This document shows positions 9,252 through 17,634 of a stretch of 64,000 nt of DNA, one piece after another (the stretch's first letter is position 1; each line of letters starts with the position of its first letter). Below the pieces are notes generated by a model, which ran no database searches, was not told where the DNA came from, and saw only the letters and a program-made list of their open reading frames with translations. Origin of the DNA: Antribacter soli (GTDB lineage Bacteria; Actinomycetota; Actinomycetes; Actinomycetales; Cellulomonadaceae). A program made the position numbers and the translations under genes. The stretch spans positions 1 through 64,000 of the forward strand of contig NZ_JAKGSG010000006.1 of assembly GCF_021568775.1 (NCBI RefSeq). The letters are read 5' to 3'.

Positions 9252-10931
9252 TCACTCGACCGGCTCCAGGTTTGCCAGGATGAAGCCGGCGGAGACGGAG
9301 CCCCACGACGGCGGGAACGCGTAGAGGTCCTCGTCGGTGGGCCAGCCGGTGAACTCGGTGTCGTTGTAGAACGTCTGCGTCGCGTTGATCACGAGCGGGA
9401 TGTACGGCAGGTCTCGGGTGATCTCGTGCTGGATCTCCGCGTACGCGTCCATCTTGGTCTGCTCGTCGGACGCGGCCGCGGCCTGCGCGACCGCCGCGTC
9501 GACCACGGGGTTCGAGTAGCGCGTGAAGTTCCACTCGCCGGCCTCGAGCTGCGTGTCGACCGGCTGGGTGTACTCGCCCGAGAACCAGTCGCGGTAGATC
9601 TGGAACGGGTCGGCCACAGCCGTGCCGATGATGCCGCCCATGATGAGCTGGAAGTTGCCCGACTGGCGCGAGTCGGAGAACTCCTGCCACGTGGCCGTGC
9701 TCGCCGTGACCTTGATGCCGGCGGCCGCCACCTGCTCCGCGATCAGCTTCGCGGCGTCGTTGTAGTCCGTCCAGCCCTCGACGGACGTGAGGGTCAGCTC
9801 GACCTTGACCCCGTCCTTCTCGTAGACGCCGTCGGCGCCCAGGGTGTAGCCGGCCTCCTCGAGGATCGCCGCAGCGGCCTCCGGGTCGCCGCTCTGCGGG
9901 CTCTCCTTCTCGACGTCGGGGGCGATCCACTGGTCGTCCCGGCCGAGGAGCGCGTAGGTGGGCGAGATCGGGGCGGCCAGGCCGACGAACGCCTTGTCGT
10001 TGATGGTGCCGCGGTCGATGGCGATGTTGATCGCCTGACGCACCGCCACGTCCGTCTGCGGGCCCTTGCAGCCGAGGTCCGCGTTCGCGCAGGTGTACAG
10101 CACGGTCGGGTCCTGCGGCGTGTTCACGTAGCCCGTGGGGCCGCCGGCAGCGGCGACGCCCTCGGGGTCGGGAACGAACATGCCGGTCCAGTCGAGGTCA
10201 CCCGACTTGAGCAGGTCCTCGGCGGAGGCGTTGGCGTCGATGCCGAGGTATCGCACCTTCGCGACCGCCGGCTTGCCCTCCTGCCAGTAGTTCTCGTTGG
10301 CGACGAGCGTGTAGGACGCCTCGGAGACGGTGTCGACGGTGTAGGGGCCGGTGCCCACGGGCGCCTCGTTGGCCCAGGTGGTGGCCTCCTCGACCGACTT
10401 CTCGGCCCAGACGTGCTCGGGCAGCATCCACGCGCCGCCGAGGATCGCGGCCTCGTTGGTGAACTGCGGCGAGTCATACGTGACGACGACGGTGGTGTCG
10501 TCGCTCGCCTCGGCGGAGACGAGGTTCGCCGACCTGCCGACCTCGTTCGTCAGCGAGTAGATGACGTCGTCGACGGTGAAGTCCTCGCCGTCGCTCCACT
10601 GGACGCCCTCACGGATCGTGATCGTGAGGACGGTGCCGTCCTCGTTCCAGGCGAACGACTCGCCGAGCATCGGCACGGGGTCGCCGCCGCCGGCCTTGTT
10701 GTAGAAGAAGAGCGTCTCGTAGACCGGGCCGAGCGCGCCGTGCAGCACGGTGGGCGCGTAGGGGTTGAAGTTCGCGGTGATGGGGGTCTGGCTGCCGGCC
10801 CACACGTTCAGCGTGGTGTCGACGGGTCCCTCGTCGGACTCCGCAGGGCCGGAACAGCCGGCGGCCAGAAGCGTGACAGTGGTGAGCGCGGCGGCAAGGA
10901 GCATCCCCCTGCGGGCACGTGGTCGGGTCAT
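9252..10931 (-). CDS. Family-5 extracellular solute-binding lipoprotein
   Basis: A 559-residue SBP_bac_5 (DppA/OppA-like) lipoprotein. The signal peptide ends in a lipobox, LLAAGC (Cys at about residue 26), so it should be anchored to the outer face of the membrane. Family motifs: PVYETLFFYNKAGG, ITIREGVQWSDGEDFTVDDV and GTGPYTVD. It is the first gene of the importer operon. The substrate cannot be read from sequence: this family takes peptides, nickel, opines and also cello- or xylo-oligosaccharides. The polysaccharide-degrading setting elsewhere in the window makes an oligosaccharide possible (inference). Confidence 0.9.
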   Translation of the reverse strand: MTRPRARRGMLLAAALTTVTLLAAGCSGPAESDEGPVDTTLNVWAGSQTPITANFNPYAPTVLHGALGPVYETLFFYNKAGGGDPVPMLGESFAWNEDGTVLTITIREGVQWSDGEDFTVDDVIYSLTNEVGRSANLVSAEASDDTTVVVTYDSPQFTNEAAILGGAWMLPEHVWAEKSVEEATTWANEAPVGTGPYTVDTVSEASYTLVANENYWQEGKPAVAKVRYLGIDANASAEDLLKSGDLDWTGMFVPDPEGVAAAGGPTGYVNTPQDPTVLYTCANADLGCKGPQTDVAVRQAINIAIDRGTINDKAFVGLAAPISPTYALLGRDDQWIAPDVEKESPQSGDPEAAAAILEEAGYTLGADGVYEKDGVKVELTLTSVEGWTDYNDAAKLIAEQVAAAGIKVTASTATWQEFSDSRQSGNFQLIMGGIIGTAVADPFQIYRDWFSGEYTQPVDTQLEAGEWNFTRYSNPVVDAAVAQAAAASDEQTKMDAYAEIQHEITRDLPYIPLVINATQTFYNDTEFTGWPTDEDLYAFPPSWGSVSAGFILANLEPVE

Positions 10932-11220
10932 GTCGTTCCTCTCGCGTCGGCGGCGCGACGGCGTCGCGCGGTTCCACCGTTCGTACGGAAGGAGACCTAA
11001 CTAAAGATTGGCGACGAGCGGGAGGGGGTATGTCGTTGGAAAACGTTATAGTTACGGAATTGAGATATGAGTGACCTGCATCACGAGATGCCGGATCGCT
11101 CCTGGTCCGCGGAAACTCGCCCGCTCGAGACGGGGTCTCGCCCGGCGACGCGCTCGCTCACGAGGCCGAGCTACGGCTCGTGATCGAGCACGGCCGGCTC
11201 GCTCAAGGCTGGTGAAGCCA
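10932..11220. promoter_or_regulatory. AT-richer leader of the ABC operon with a LacI-type half-palindrome
   Basis: This gap separates the binding-protein start from the RNB gene stop and is the only place for the importer promoter. It is unusually AT-rich at 10995-11070. At 11040-11049 the sequence AAAACGTTAT is a 9/10 palindrome centred on CG, the layout of LacI/GalR-family operators. TATAAC on the minus strand (about 11046-11051) could be a -10 element. No LacI gene is in the window. The site is suggestive only. Confidence 0.35.
11157..11183 (-). terminator. Hairpin downstream of the RNB ribonuclease gene
   Basis: TCACGAG ... CTCGTGA with CCG/CGG inside and one bulged G forms a stem of about 10 bp, roughly 40 nt beyond the stop of the RNB gene. 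No T-run follows. The coordinate is accurate to about 1 nt. Confidence 0.4.
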
Positions 11221-13071
11221 TCACCAGTGGAAAGAAGCGGGCAGCTCGCCCGGGTCCTCCAGCGGCATGTCGAAGGACGCCAGCGGCATCTCGCCGGACG
11301 GGTGCACCGGCGGCAGGCCCGGCACAGTTCCCGGGTGGACGGGCGCCGCGAACGCCGCCTGCGGCGCGATCCCGGGGGGCGTGATCCCGAGCGCAGCAAT
11401 CCCGGGCGGCGTGGCCGGCGGCGCCGGCAGCACCGTCCCGGGCGGGAGCACTCCACGCCCCGGACCGCCCGCCAGGGGAACCTGGTCGCCCGGGGCGACC
11501 CGGACGTCGTCGGGCACCGGGACCTCCCGGGCGGGTGCCGCAGGACGTCCGCCGAGGAGGCTGAAGAGGACCTTCCGGTCCGCGACGGACACCTCGTACA
11601 GCTTGACCCGGACCTCCTCGCCGAGCGGGAGGATCGGCCCCTCGACCCGTGCGCGGACGGCCGGGTCCCGCAGGACGACCTGGCCGCGCTCGTTGGTAAC
11701 GGACGCCCCGGGTTCGTGCGTGTGAGTGGCGCGCGGCTCGTCGACGTCGACGACGAAGCCCTCGAACTCCTCGCCCTCGCGGCCCGTCAGGAGCGCCGCC
11801 TCGACGATGTCGATGCACGCGCGCTCGAAGCCGGACGTGCGGCGGCCGCCCTCGGCCATCCTCCTGGGCAGGTCCGCGAGCGCCGTCAGGACCCACTCCG
11901 GGACGGACTTCCCGGCGGCGACGGCGAGGCACACCTCGGTGCCGTAGCGGTCGACGAGGCGGCGCAGCGGCGCCGTCACGTGGGCGTAGTCCGCGGCGAT
12001 GGCGGCGTGCCGCGACTGCTTGGGCACCGGCACGGGCGTGCCGTCCGGGCCGGGCATGCCGAACGGCGCGTAGGTCGCACCCCGGAACAGCGAGGTGGCC
12101 TCGTTGAGGAACGCGGCGTGCTCCGGGAGGCGTGACTCCAGGGTGGGCACGAGCGCGGAGTACGGGACCCCCTCGGGCCACGCGATGTCGAGAGCCGCGG
12201 CGGTGCGGCGCAGGCGGGCGAGGTCGCGCGGGTCCGCGTCGGGCAGGGTGCGCAGGATCCCCACGCCCGCCTCCTGCATGAGGCGCGCGGCCGCCATGCC
12301 CGTGAGCAGGGAGATCTGGGCGTTCCAGCTCTCGACAGGGAGCGTGCGGCGGAACGTCAGCGCGAACGAGCCGTCCTCCCCCTGCTCGACCTGCTGCTCC
12401 GGCACGTCGAGCGACACCCCGCCCCGCTCGCGCTCGAGCGACTGCCGCAGCCGGCCGACGTCCGCGAGGAGCTGGAGCGACTCGGCCGCGGTGCCGTCGT
12501 CGAGGCTCGCCTGAGCCTGGTCGTAGGTGAGGCGGGCGCGGCTGCGGACCAGGGCGCGGGCCACAGTCGTGGACGTGACCTCACCGTGCGCGTCCAGGCC
12601 GATCGTCCACAGGACCGCGGGGCGGTCCTCGTCCGGGAGCAGGCTGGCCGCGCCCTCCGAGAGCGCCACCGGGTGCAGGGGCGTGCGTGCGTCGGGGCCG
12701 TAGACGGTCTGGACGCGGGCGTTCACCTCGGCGTCGAGGGCACCGCCCGGCGTCACGAACGCGGCGAGGTCGGCGATCGCGTACCGGACGATGTACCCGT
12801 CGCCCGAGTGCGCGACGTGCACGGCCTGGTCCAGGTCCATCGACCCCGGCGGGTCGATCGTCACGAGCTCGACGTCGCGGCGGTCCTGCCGGTCGGCGGT
12901 CACGTCCCGCTCGGCGGCCTCGCGGGCCTCGTCGAGCACCTCGGGCGGGAACATGGCCGGCAGGCCGACCTCCGTGCGCAGCGCGGCGAGGGCTCCCACT
13001 ACCTCGTCAGGCAGCGCGCGAGGGGTGGCGGGCGCGAGGCGCATCTGACGTGTCGGCACGGGACCGAACAT
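11221..13071 (-). CDS. RNB-domain (RNase II/R-type) ribonuclease with a Pro/Gly-rich tail
   Basis: A 616-residue predicted 3'-5' exoribonuclease. The RNB core starts near residue 50. The acidic metal-binding block is TIDPPGSMDLDQAVH, with YAIADLAAFVTPG following. The core continues through SRARLTYDQAQASLDDG and FGMPGPDGTPVPVPKQSRHAAIAADYAHVTAPLRRLVDRYG. A short S1-like segment may lie at 440-510. It lacks the N-terminal cold-shock domains of full RNase II/R, as is common for the actinobacterial RNB family. The last 100 or so residues are low-complexity (Pro, Gly, Ala, Val), ending SFHW. That tail is unusual. Confidence 0.88.
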   Translation of the reverse strand: MFGPVPTRQMRLAPATPRALPDEVVGALAALRTEVGLPAMFPPEVLDEAREAAERDVTADRQDRRDVELVTIDPPGSMDLDQAVHVAHSGDGYIVRYAIADLAAFVTPGGALDAEVNARVQTVYGPDARTPLHPVALSEGAASLLPDEDRPAVLWTIGLDAHGEVTSTTVARALVRSRARLTYDQAQASLDDGTAAESLQLLADVGRLRQSLERERGGVSLDVPEQQVEQGEDGSFALTFRRTLPVESWNAQISLLTGMAAARLMQEAGVGILRTLPDADPRDLARLRRTAAALDIAWPEGVPYSALVPTLESRLPEHAAFLNEATSLFRGATYAPFGMPGPDGTPVPVPKQSRHAAIAADYAHVTAPLRRLVDRYGTEVCLAVAAGKSVPEWVLTALADLPRRMAEGGRRTSGFERACIDIVEAALLTGREGEEFEGFVVDVDEPRATHTHEPGASVTNERGQVVLRDPAVRARVEGPILPLGEEVRVKLYEVSVADRKVLFSLLGGRPAAPAREVPVPDDVRVAPGDQVPLAGGPGRGVLPPGTVLPAPPATPPGIAALGITPPGIAPQAAFAAPVHPGTVPGLPPVHPSGEMPLASFDMPLEDPGELPASFHW

Positions 13072-13158
13072 AGAACGGATGGCCCCGATTCGCCCGCGCT
13101 GCCGTGCGCTGCGTCCGGTGACACGCTGCGCGCAGGGCTCAGGGCTACGCGACGCCGC

Positions 13159-13461
13159 TCACCAGGACCAGCCGCGAGAGCTGAGCTCGAGCTCCTCCCG
13201 CAGCCGCTCGTCGGCGGCGGCCCGCTCGTCGGCGCGCAGGGGCGCCGCCTGCGTCGGCAGGCCGGCGAGGCGGCAGGCCTCGCGCAGCAGCGCGTCGTAC
13301 GCGCCCTGCGCGGCGAGCCAGTGGTGGGCCCTGGCGTACACGCCGGGGTCCTCCTCGATGCGACGCAGCTCGGCCGCGAGCTCGCCGAGCCGGATCTGCA
13401 GGCGCAGCGTGACCAGCGGGTCGGGCACTCGCGCCGGCCGCGTGAGGAAGGTCCAGCTCAT
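13159..13461 (-). CDS. Small conserved-looking protein of unknown function
   Basis: A 100-residue soluble, Arg/Glu/Ala-rich, probably helical protein (RLQIRLGELAAELRRIEEDPGVYARAHHWLAAQGAYDALLREACRLAG). No catalytic motif or membrane segment was recognised. Codon use has strong GC3 like its neighbours. The ATG at 13461 is the first in frame. It lies between the RNB gene and an EEP-family gene, all on the minus strand. Confidence 0.6.
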   Translation of the reverse strand: MSWTFLTRPARVPDPLVTLRLQIRLGELAAELRRIEEDPGVYARAHHWLAAQGAYDALLREACRLAGLPTQAAPLRADERAAADERLREELELSSRGWSW

Positions 13462-13601
13462 GACGTGTCACCGCCGCGTCGTCATCGGCAGAACGGGTCA
13501 TCTCCAGCGTAGATCTTGGGGGCCCGTAAGGGCCATGTCTCAGGCGGCCGACGCCGGAGGCACGCTCCCGCGCCCGGGGCGAGCGACCGGCGTCGTGCCG
13601 C

Positions 13602-14573
13602 TCAGGAGACGCCGACAGTCGCGAGCACCGCCCGGTGGTCCGTCCCCGGGACCGTCACGGTCACCACGTCGGAGACCTGCATCGACCGCTCCACGACGAC
13701 GTGGTCGAGCGCGAACAGCGGCAGCGGTGGGAGCTGTCTGCCGACGGGCCAGGTGACGGTCGGGCCCGTGCCCCACGCGCGCGTCGCGTCCTGGAAGCGG
13801 TCGCCCAGGACGGCGCGGAACGACGCATGGTCGTAGGTGGCGTTGAAGTCGCCCAGGAGGATCTGCGGCGTCTCTTCCGCGTGGGCGCTGTCGCCGACGG
13901 CCGCGAGCTCGCTGTGCCACTGCCCGGTGTTGCCCGGCAGCGGCGGCACCGGGTGCACGACCGTGACGCGGACGTCCGTCCCGCCCGCGTCCACGAGCGC
14001 CGACGGCATGGCGAACGCCGTGCCCGGAACCTGATCGACCTCGCGCAGCTCGGTGGACGCCCACAGGCCGGTGCCGGCCGCGGGCTCGTCGAGCCGGTCG
14101 GTCACGTTGTACGGCAGGAGCTCGTCCAGGCCCGCCTCGGCGAGCCGGTCGCGCAGCTCGGGGGTGAGCTCCTGGACGGCGAGCACCTCCACGTGCTCGT
14201 TGCGCACCACGGCCACCACGGAGTCCGCGTCGACCCTGCCGTAGAGCGCGTTCACCGTCAGGACGCGCAGGGTCCCGGGGTCCTCCGGGTCGAGGTCGGC
14301 GGCCACGCTGGTCGACGGCCACCAGAACGGCGACACCCAGAACGCGAAGGTGCCGAGCGCCACGATGAGCAGCACCACGAGGAAGCGTCGCCCGGTGATG
14401 GCGGCCAGCAGGAGCACCGGGACGGTGGCGAGCGCCGCCCACGGCACGAGCCCCACCACCTGCGGCAACGGCAGGAACTCGTCGGTCGGCAGGGCCCGGG
14501 CCACGCCCACCCCGAGGACCGGGAGGGCGACGAGCCAGGTCAGGACAACGGCAAGGCGCCGGGCGGCAGTCAC
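13602..14573 (-). CDS. Membrane-anchored endonuclease/exonuclease/phosphatase (EEP) family protein
   Basis: A 323-residue protein with three N-terminal TM helices (about 7-27, 40-60, 65-85) followed by an EEP-fold catalytic domain outside the membrane. Motifs: LRVLTVNALYGRVD, VLAVQELTPE (catalytic Glu), LLGDFNAT and GTDHRAVL (catalytic Asp-His). Known members hydrolyse phosphodiesters in nucleic acids, lipids or inositol phosphates. The actinobacterial three-helix subtype has no fixed substrate. It is a single-gene unit on the minus strand. Confidence 0.85.
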   Translation of the reverse strand: MTAARRLAVVLTWLVALPVLGVGVARALPTDEFLPLPQVVGLVPWAALATVPVLLLAAITGRRFLVVLLIVALGTFAFWVSPFWWPSTSVAADLDPEDPGTLRVLTVNALYGRVDADSVVAVVRNEHVEVLAVQELTPELRDRLAEAGLDELLPYNVTDRLDEPAAGTGLWASTELREVDQVPGTAFAMPSALVDAGGTDVRVTVVHPVPPLPGNTGQWHSELAAVGDSAHAEETPQILLGDFNATYDHASFRAVLGDRFQDATRAWGTGPTVTWPVGRQLPPLPLFALDHVVVERSMQVSDVVTVTVPGTDHRAVLATVGVS

Positions 14574-14643
14574 CCCGAAACCGTAGCGGCCTTCGCCACC
14601 TGGTCTCGACCTCGTGCCTGCGCCCGGCCCCGGGCCGACGCCG

Positions 14644-15423
14644 TCAGAGCACCGCGCAGGTCGAGCCCCAGTCGGAGTGCCCGATCGTGACCTGCTTCCA
14701 GATGTGTGCGGAGTACCCGCCGTTCTGGGTCTGCGTCTTGGAGGTGGAGCGGGTCTGGCCGCTGCTCCACGTCGAGCTCGGGCCGGTGTGCCAGATACCG
14801 CCGGTCGGGCAGCCCGAGGACGAGGTGCTGATCTGGTAGATGCGGAGGAAGCCCGTCACGCTGCCCGAGCCGCGGTACTCCCAGGATGTCGTGATCAGAC
14901 CGGAACCCTTGTAGATGCAGATCGTGCCCGGTCCGGTTGTCGTGGCGCACTGCGTCCCGGACGGGAGGCTCAGCACGCTGATCCCGTCCGCCGTCGTCGC
15001 TCGCTGCGCCTCCGGCTTCGTGGCCGGCGCCATGGCGGGCGAGCCGGAGCAGTCCTCCGTGGTGTCCACGCGCGTGGTGACCAGGTCGGCCGGCGCCCCC
15101 ATCGCGCGGTTGTAGGCGACGTCCACCTCGTCGACGATCTCGACGCCCGTCAGGACGCAGCCGCGCGCGGCCGCCGCCGCAGCCCAGTCGGTGCTCGCCG
15201 CCTTCTGCCGGTCGGCGGCCGCCCAGGCCTGCCACACACCGTCGGGGCTGCCCGCAACGGGCACTCCGGGCACGGGCTCGACCTCGTACCTCGCCGTGCC
15301 GTCCCCGCGTGCCGCAGACGTCCCTGCGGTCGCCGTCGCGCCGGCCACGGCGACGAGCCCGCACGCTCCCACCAGCGCAGCGGCGAGCCGCAGTACCGAT
15401 CTTCCCGTCAGTCTTCGAGTCAT
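14644..15423 (-). CDS. Secreted protein of unknown function
   Basis: A 259-residue protein with a clear signal peptide (MTRRLTGRSVLRLAAALVG ... VAVAGATATAGTSA). The mature part is rich in Ser, Thr and Gly. Four cysteines in the C-terminal half (CATTTGPGTIC, SSGC, GSTC) could form two disulfides. The C-terminal portion (SGSVTGFLRIYQIS, GGIWHTGPSSTWSSG, YSAHIWKQVTIG) has alternating beta-strand character. No enzyme signature was found. The ATG at 15423 is chosen because it begins the signal peptide; the open frame upstream to 16398 runs opposite the sigma-factor gene and is spurious. The gene is divergent from that sigma factor. Confidence 0.7.
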   Translation of the reverse strand: MTRRLTGRSVLRLAAALVGACGLVAVAGATATAGTSAARGDGTARYEVEPVPGVPVAGSPDGVWQAWAAADRQKAASTDWAAAAAARGCVLTGVEIVDEVDVAYNRAMGAPADLVTTRVDTTEDCSGSPAMAPATKPEAQRATTADGISVLSLPSGTQCATTTGPGTICIYKGSGLITTSWEYRGSGSVTGFLRIYQISTSSSGCPTGGIWHTGPSSTWSSGQTRSTSKTQTQNGGYSAHIWKQVTIGHSDWGSTCAVL

Positions 15424-15561
15424 CGTCGATCCTCCCCGGTCGATCTGATCCCCTTTGGGTGGATCCAAGGTACCGAACGAACCGGACAATGAGACGTTCG
15501 TGGTGTAGTTCAGGTGCAGGTGGCGGCAATGTACGCGCAGGAGAACAAAGGAGAAGCGGGC

Positions 15562-16086
15562 TTGGACCAGGGTGACGCCGCTGACCGGCTGACCCGGTTG
15601 TGGGTGGCGAACCACGAGGACGTCACGCGGTTCGTCGCGCGCCGGCTCGACTCCGCGCTCGTCGACGACGCGGTGTCCGAGACGTTCCTCGTGGCGTGGC
15701 GGCGGCTCGAGGACGTGCCCGACGACGCACGGCCGTGGCTGTTCGGCGTCGCGCGCAACGTCGTGGCGACCAGGACCCGCAGCGAGGGACGCTGGCGGGC
15801 CCTGGGCGTTCGGATGGCTCGGCAGCCCGTCGAGGTGAGCCCGTCGGCGGACGACGTCGCCATCGACCGGCTGGAGCTCGAGGACGCCTGGCTCCGGCTC
15901 ACGGCAGGCGAGCGCGAGGTGATCGCCCTCGTGGCCTGGGACGGGCTGACGACGGAGCAGGCGGCCCGGGTCCTCGGGCTGCGCCCGTCCACGTTCTCCG
16001 TGCGCCTGACCCGCGCGCGACGGCACCTGGTCGAGGTGCTCGACGCGATGGCGCACCGCCAACCCGTACCGAGCCGCAAGGTTTGA
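15562..16086 (+). CDS. ECF-type RNA polymerase sigma factor
   Basis: A 174-residue sigma factor. Sigma-2 region: LWVANHEDVTRFVARRLDSALVDDAVSETF, then RPWLFGVARNVVATRTR. Sigma-4 region: RLTAGEREVIALVAWDGLTTEQAARVLGLRPSTFSVRLTRARRHL, a helix-turn-helix. The start is a TTG at 15562, preceded by AAAGGAG at 8-nt spacing. In-frame GTG/ATG codons upstream (15514, 15529) lack a ribosome-binding site and would add a non-homologous N-terminus. It is followed 10 nt later by a single-TM protein, the usual layout for a sigma factor and its membrane partner. Confidence 0.88.
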   Translation: MDQGDAADRLTRLWVANHEDVTRFVARRLDSALVDDAVSETFLVAWRRLEDVPDDARPWLFGVARNVVATRTRSEGRWRALGVRMARQPVEVSPSADDVAIDRLELEDAWLRLTAGEREVIALVAWDGLTTEQAARVLGLRPSTFSVRLTRARRHLVEVLDAMAHRQPVPSRKV

Positions 16087-16096
16087 GGAGACGACT

Positions 16097-16891
16097 GTGC
16101 ACTCTCCCGTGATGAAGGCAGTCGCCGAGCTCGACCCGGCGCGAGGACTTCGCTCGCCCGGCACGCCGCACGACGCGGCCCTGGAGGCCATCCTCCACAC
16201 CCGGCGCCGGGTACCGCTCCACACGCGGGCGGCTCGGCCGGCGCTGGTGTCGGCCGGCCTCGCCGTCGCGGCGGGGGTGGCGATCGTCGTGGCGTCGCCG
16301 TGGAGCACGCCGACGGCGTTCGCCACCTGGACGCGCGTGCCGTCCCAGGTGACCTCCGCACTGCCCGCCGGCCTCGCCGGCGAGTGCGCGCCCGTCACGC
16401 GGTGGGTCGACGACGACGCACCCGGCCTGCCGATCGTCGAGGTGCCCGTGCGGCCCGTCCTGACCGAGGTGCGCGGCGACTACACGTACGTGGTCCAGGC
16501 CGGCGAGGACGCCTGGAGCGAGTGCCTGGCCACGGTCGGCGCGGCGCCGGGTGCCTGGGACGTCGTCGAGAACGCGGCGCGGCTGCCGGAGCCGCTCGAC
16601 GAGGACCTTCCGGCCGCCGACGACGTCCTCACGTACCAGCTCGGCACGACGTCGTGGACCTCCGGCGCGGCCGGTGCGGGCGCCCTGACCTCAGCGTTCG
16701 GCCGGGCAGGCTCCGACGTCACCGCGATCGAGGTGATCCTCGAGGACGGAGCGACAGCGCAGGCGTCCGTCGACGGCGGCTGGTGGGCGGTCTGGGCGCC
16801 CGGCGCCGAGGCCCTCACCGGGGAGGCCAGGCTCACGTTGCGGGACGGGAGCCGGCGGGACGTCACGCTGGAGGTGCGGACGACGCACTGA
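16097..16891 (+). CDS. Single-TM membrane protein, probable partner (anti-sigma-like) of the ECF sigma factor
   Basis: 264 residues. A short cytoplasmic N-terminus (about 45 residues with LDPARGLRSPGTPHDAALEAIL) precedes one TM helix (PALVSAGLAVAAGVAIVVAS) and an extracytoplasmic domain of about 195 residues. The GTG at 16097 is preceded by AGGAGACGAC. This topology and position match actinobacterial genes annotated as anti-sigma or CU044_5270-like proteins. No zinc-binding anti-sigma motif (HXXXCXXC) is present, so the regulatory role is inferred from context only. Confidence 0.65.
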   Translation: MHSPVMKAVAELDPARGLRSPGTPHDAALEAILHTRRRVPLHTRAARPALVSAGLAVAAGVAIVVASPWSTPTAFATWTRVPSQVTSALPAGLAGECAPVTRWVDDDAPGLPIVEVPVRPVLTEVRGDYTYVVQAGEDAWSECLATVGAAPGAWDVVENAARLPEPLDEDLPAADDVLTYQLGTTSWTSGAAGAGALTSAFGRAGSDVTAIEVILEDGATAQASVDGGWWAVWAPGAEALTGEARLTLRDGSRRDVTLEVRTTH

Positions 16892-16937
16892 CGCCCGGCG
16901 CGGTGCACCCGGGCGCGCGGTCCGGCGTCGGACAGCG

Positions 16938-17552
16938 TCAGGATTCGCGGCCGGCGAGGCCGTGCAGGAAGAACGCCGTGAGGGTGTCGACGACGTCGTC
17001 GTCGGACACGTCCGGACCGCTCGGGCCCGCCGTGAGCAGCGCGTAGCCGAGCATGCTCATGGCGCCGCCCATCGCCGCGGCCACGAGGGCCGGGTCACCT
17101 GGTAGTTCGCGGCCGTTCTCGCGGGCCCGCTCGAGGTGCTCGCGCAGCGGCTCGGTGTCGGCGGCCAGGCGCTGCCAGGCCCGCCCGGTGCCAGGCTGCT
17201 CCGCCATCGTCTGCTGGAGGAGCGCCACCACGACGGGCAGATGATCGCGGAAGACCTGCCAGGCGACCCGGACGTGGTCGCGCAGGTGGGCAGGGTCGGT
17301 GAGGTCGTGCTCGGGCGTGCCCTCCTCGGACCTGAGGTCGCCGGAGGCCTGGTCCTCCATGTCCGCCAGGAGTGCCTGGAGCAGCTCCTCCTTGCTCGCG
17401 AAGTGGTCGTAGAAGGAGCCGGTCGCGCGGCCCGCGGCGGCGGTGATGTCCGTGATCTTCGTGTTCAGGTATCCCCGCTCGGCGAAGACCTGGCGCGCGG
17501 CATCCTTCAGCGCGGCCCGGGTCCGGTCCGCCCGCTCCTTGCGCACACCCAC
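16938..17552 (-). CDS. TetR/AcrR family transcriptional regulator
   Basis: A 204-residue repressor-type protein. The N-terminal helix-turn-helix reads [49 protein letters not shown], a classic TetR_N domain. The rest is an all-helical ligand-binding domain ending HGLAGRES. The GTG at 17552 has GGGAGG upstream at 5-nt spacing; the longer frame to 17837 crosses the divergent gene and is rejected. It is transcribed away from an FAD monooxygenase gene. The 82-bp gap contains two overlapping palindromes (17591-17623), so it probably represses the monooxygenase and itself. Confidence 0.92.
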   Translation of the reverse strand: MGVRKERADRTRAALKDAARQVFAERGYLNTKITDITAAAGRATGSFYDHFASKEELLQALLADMEDQASGDLRSEEGTPEHDLTDPAHLRDHVRVAWQVFRDHLPVVVALLQQTMAEQPGTGRAWQRLAADTEPLREHLERARENGRELPGDPALVAAAMGGAMSMLGYALLTAGPSGPDVSDDDVVDTLTAFFLHGLAGRES

Positions 17553-17590
17553 GCTGACCTCCCTTGACGCCCCATCGTCGCACGCAACAT

Positions 17591-17623
17591 ACTGAATCAA
17601 CATTCGGTGAATTACTATTCGGT
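17591..17623. promoter_or_regulatory. Two overlapping TetR-type operators
   Basis: Site 1 is ACTGAATCAACATTCGGT (17591-17608) and site 2 is GGTGAATTACTATTCGGT (17606-17623). Both fit TGAAT-N4-ATTCGG, offset by 15 bp so that the ends overlap. They sit between the divergent TetR and monooxygenase starts. The second site ends 11 nt before the monooxygenase GTG and overlaps its ribosome-binding region. Two offset half-overlapping dyads are typical of TetR regulators that bind as two dimers. Confidence 0.75.
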
Positions 17624-17634
17624 GGAGGCGTCCT

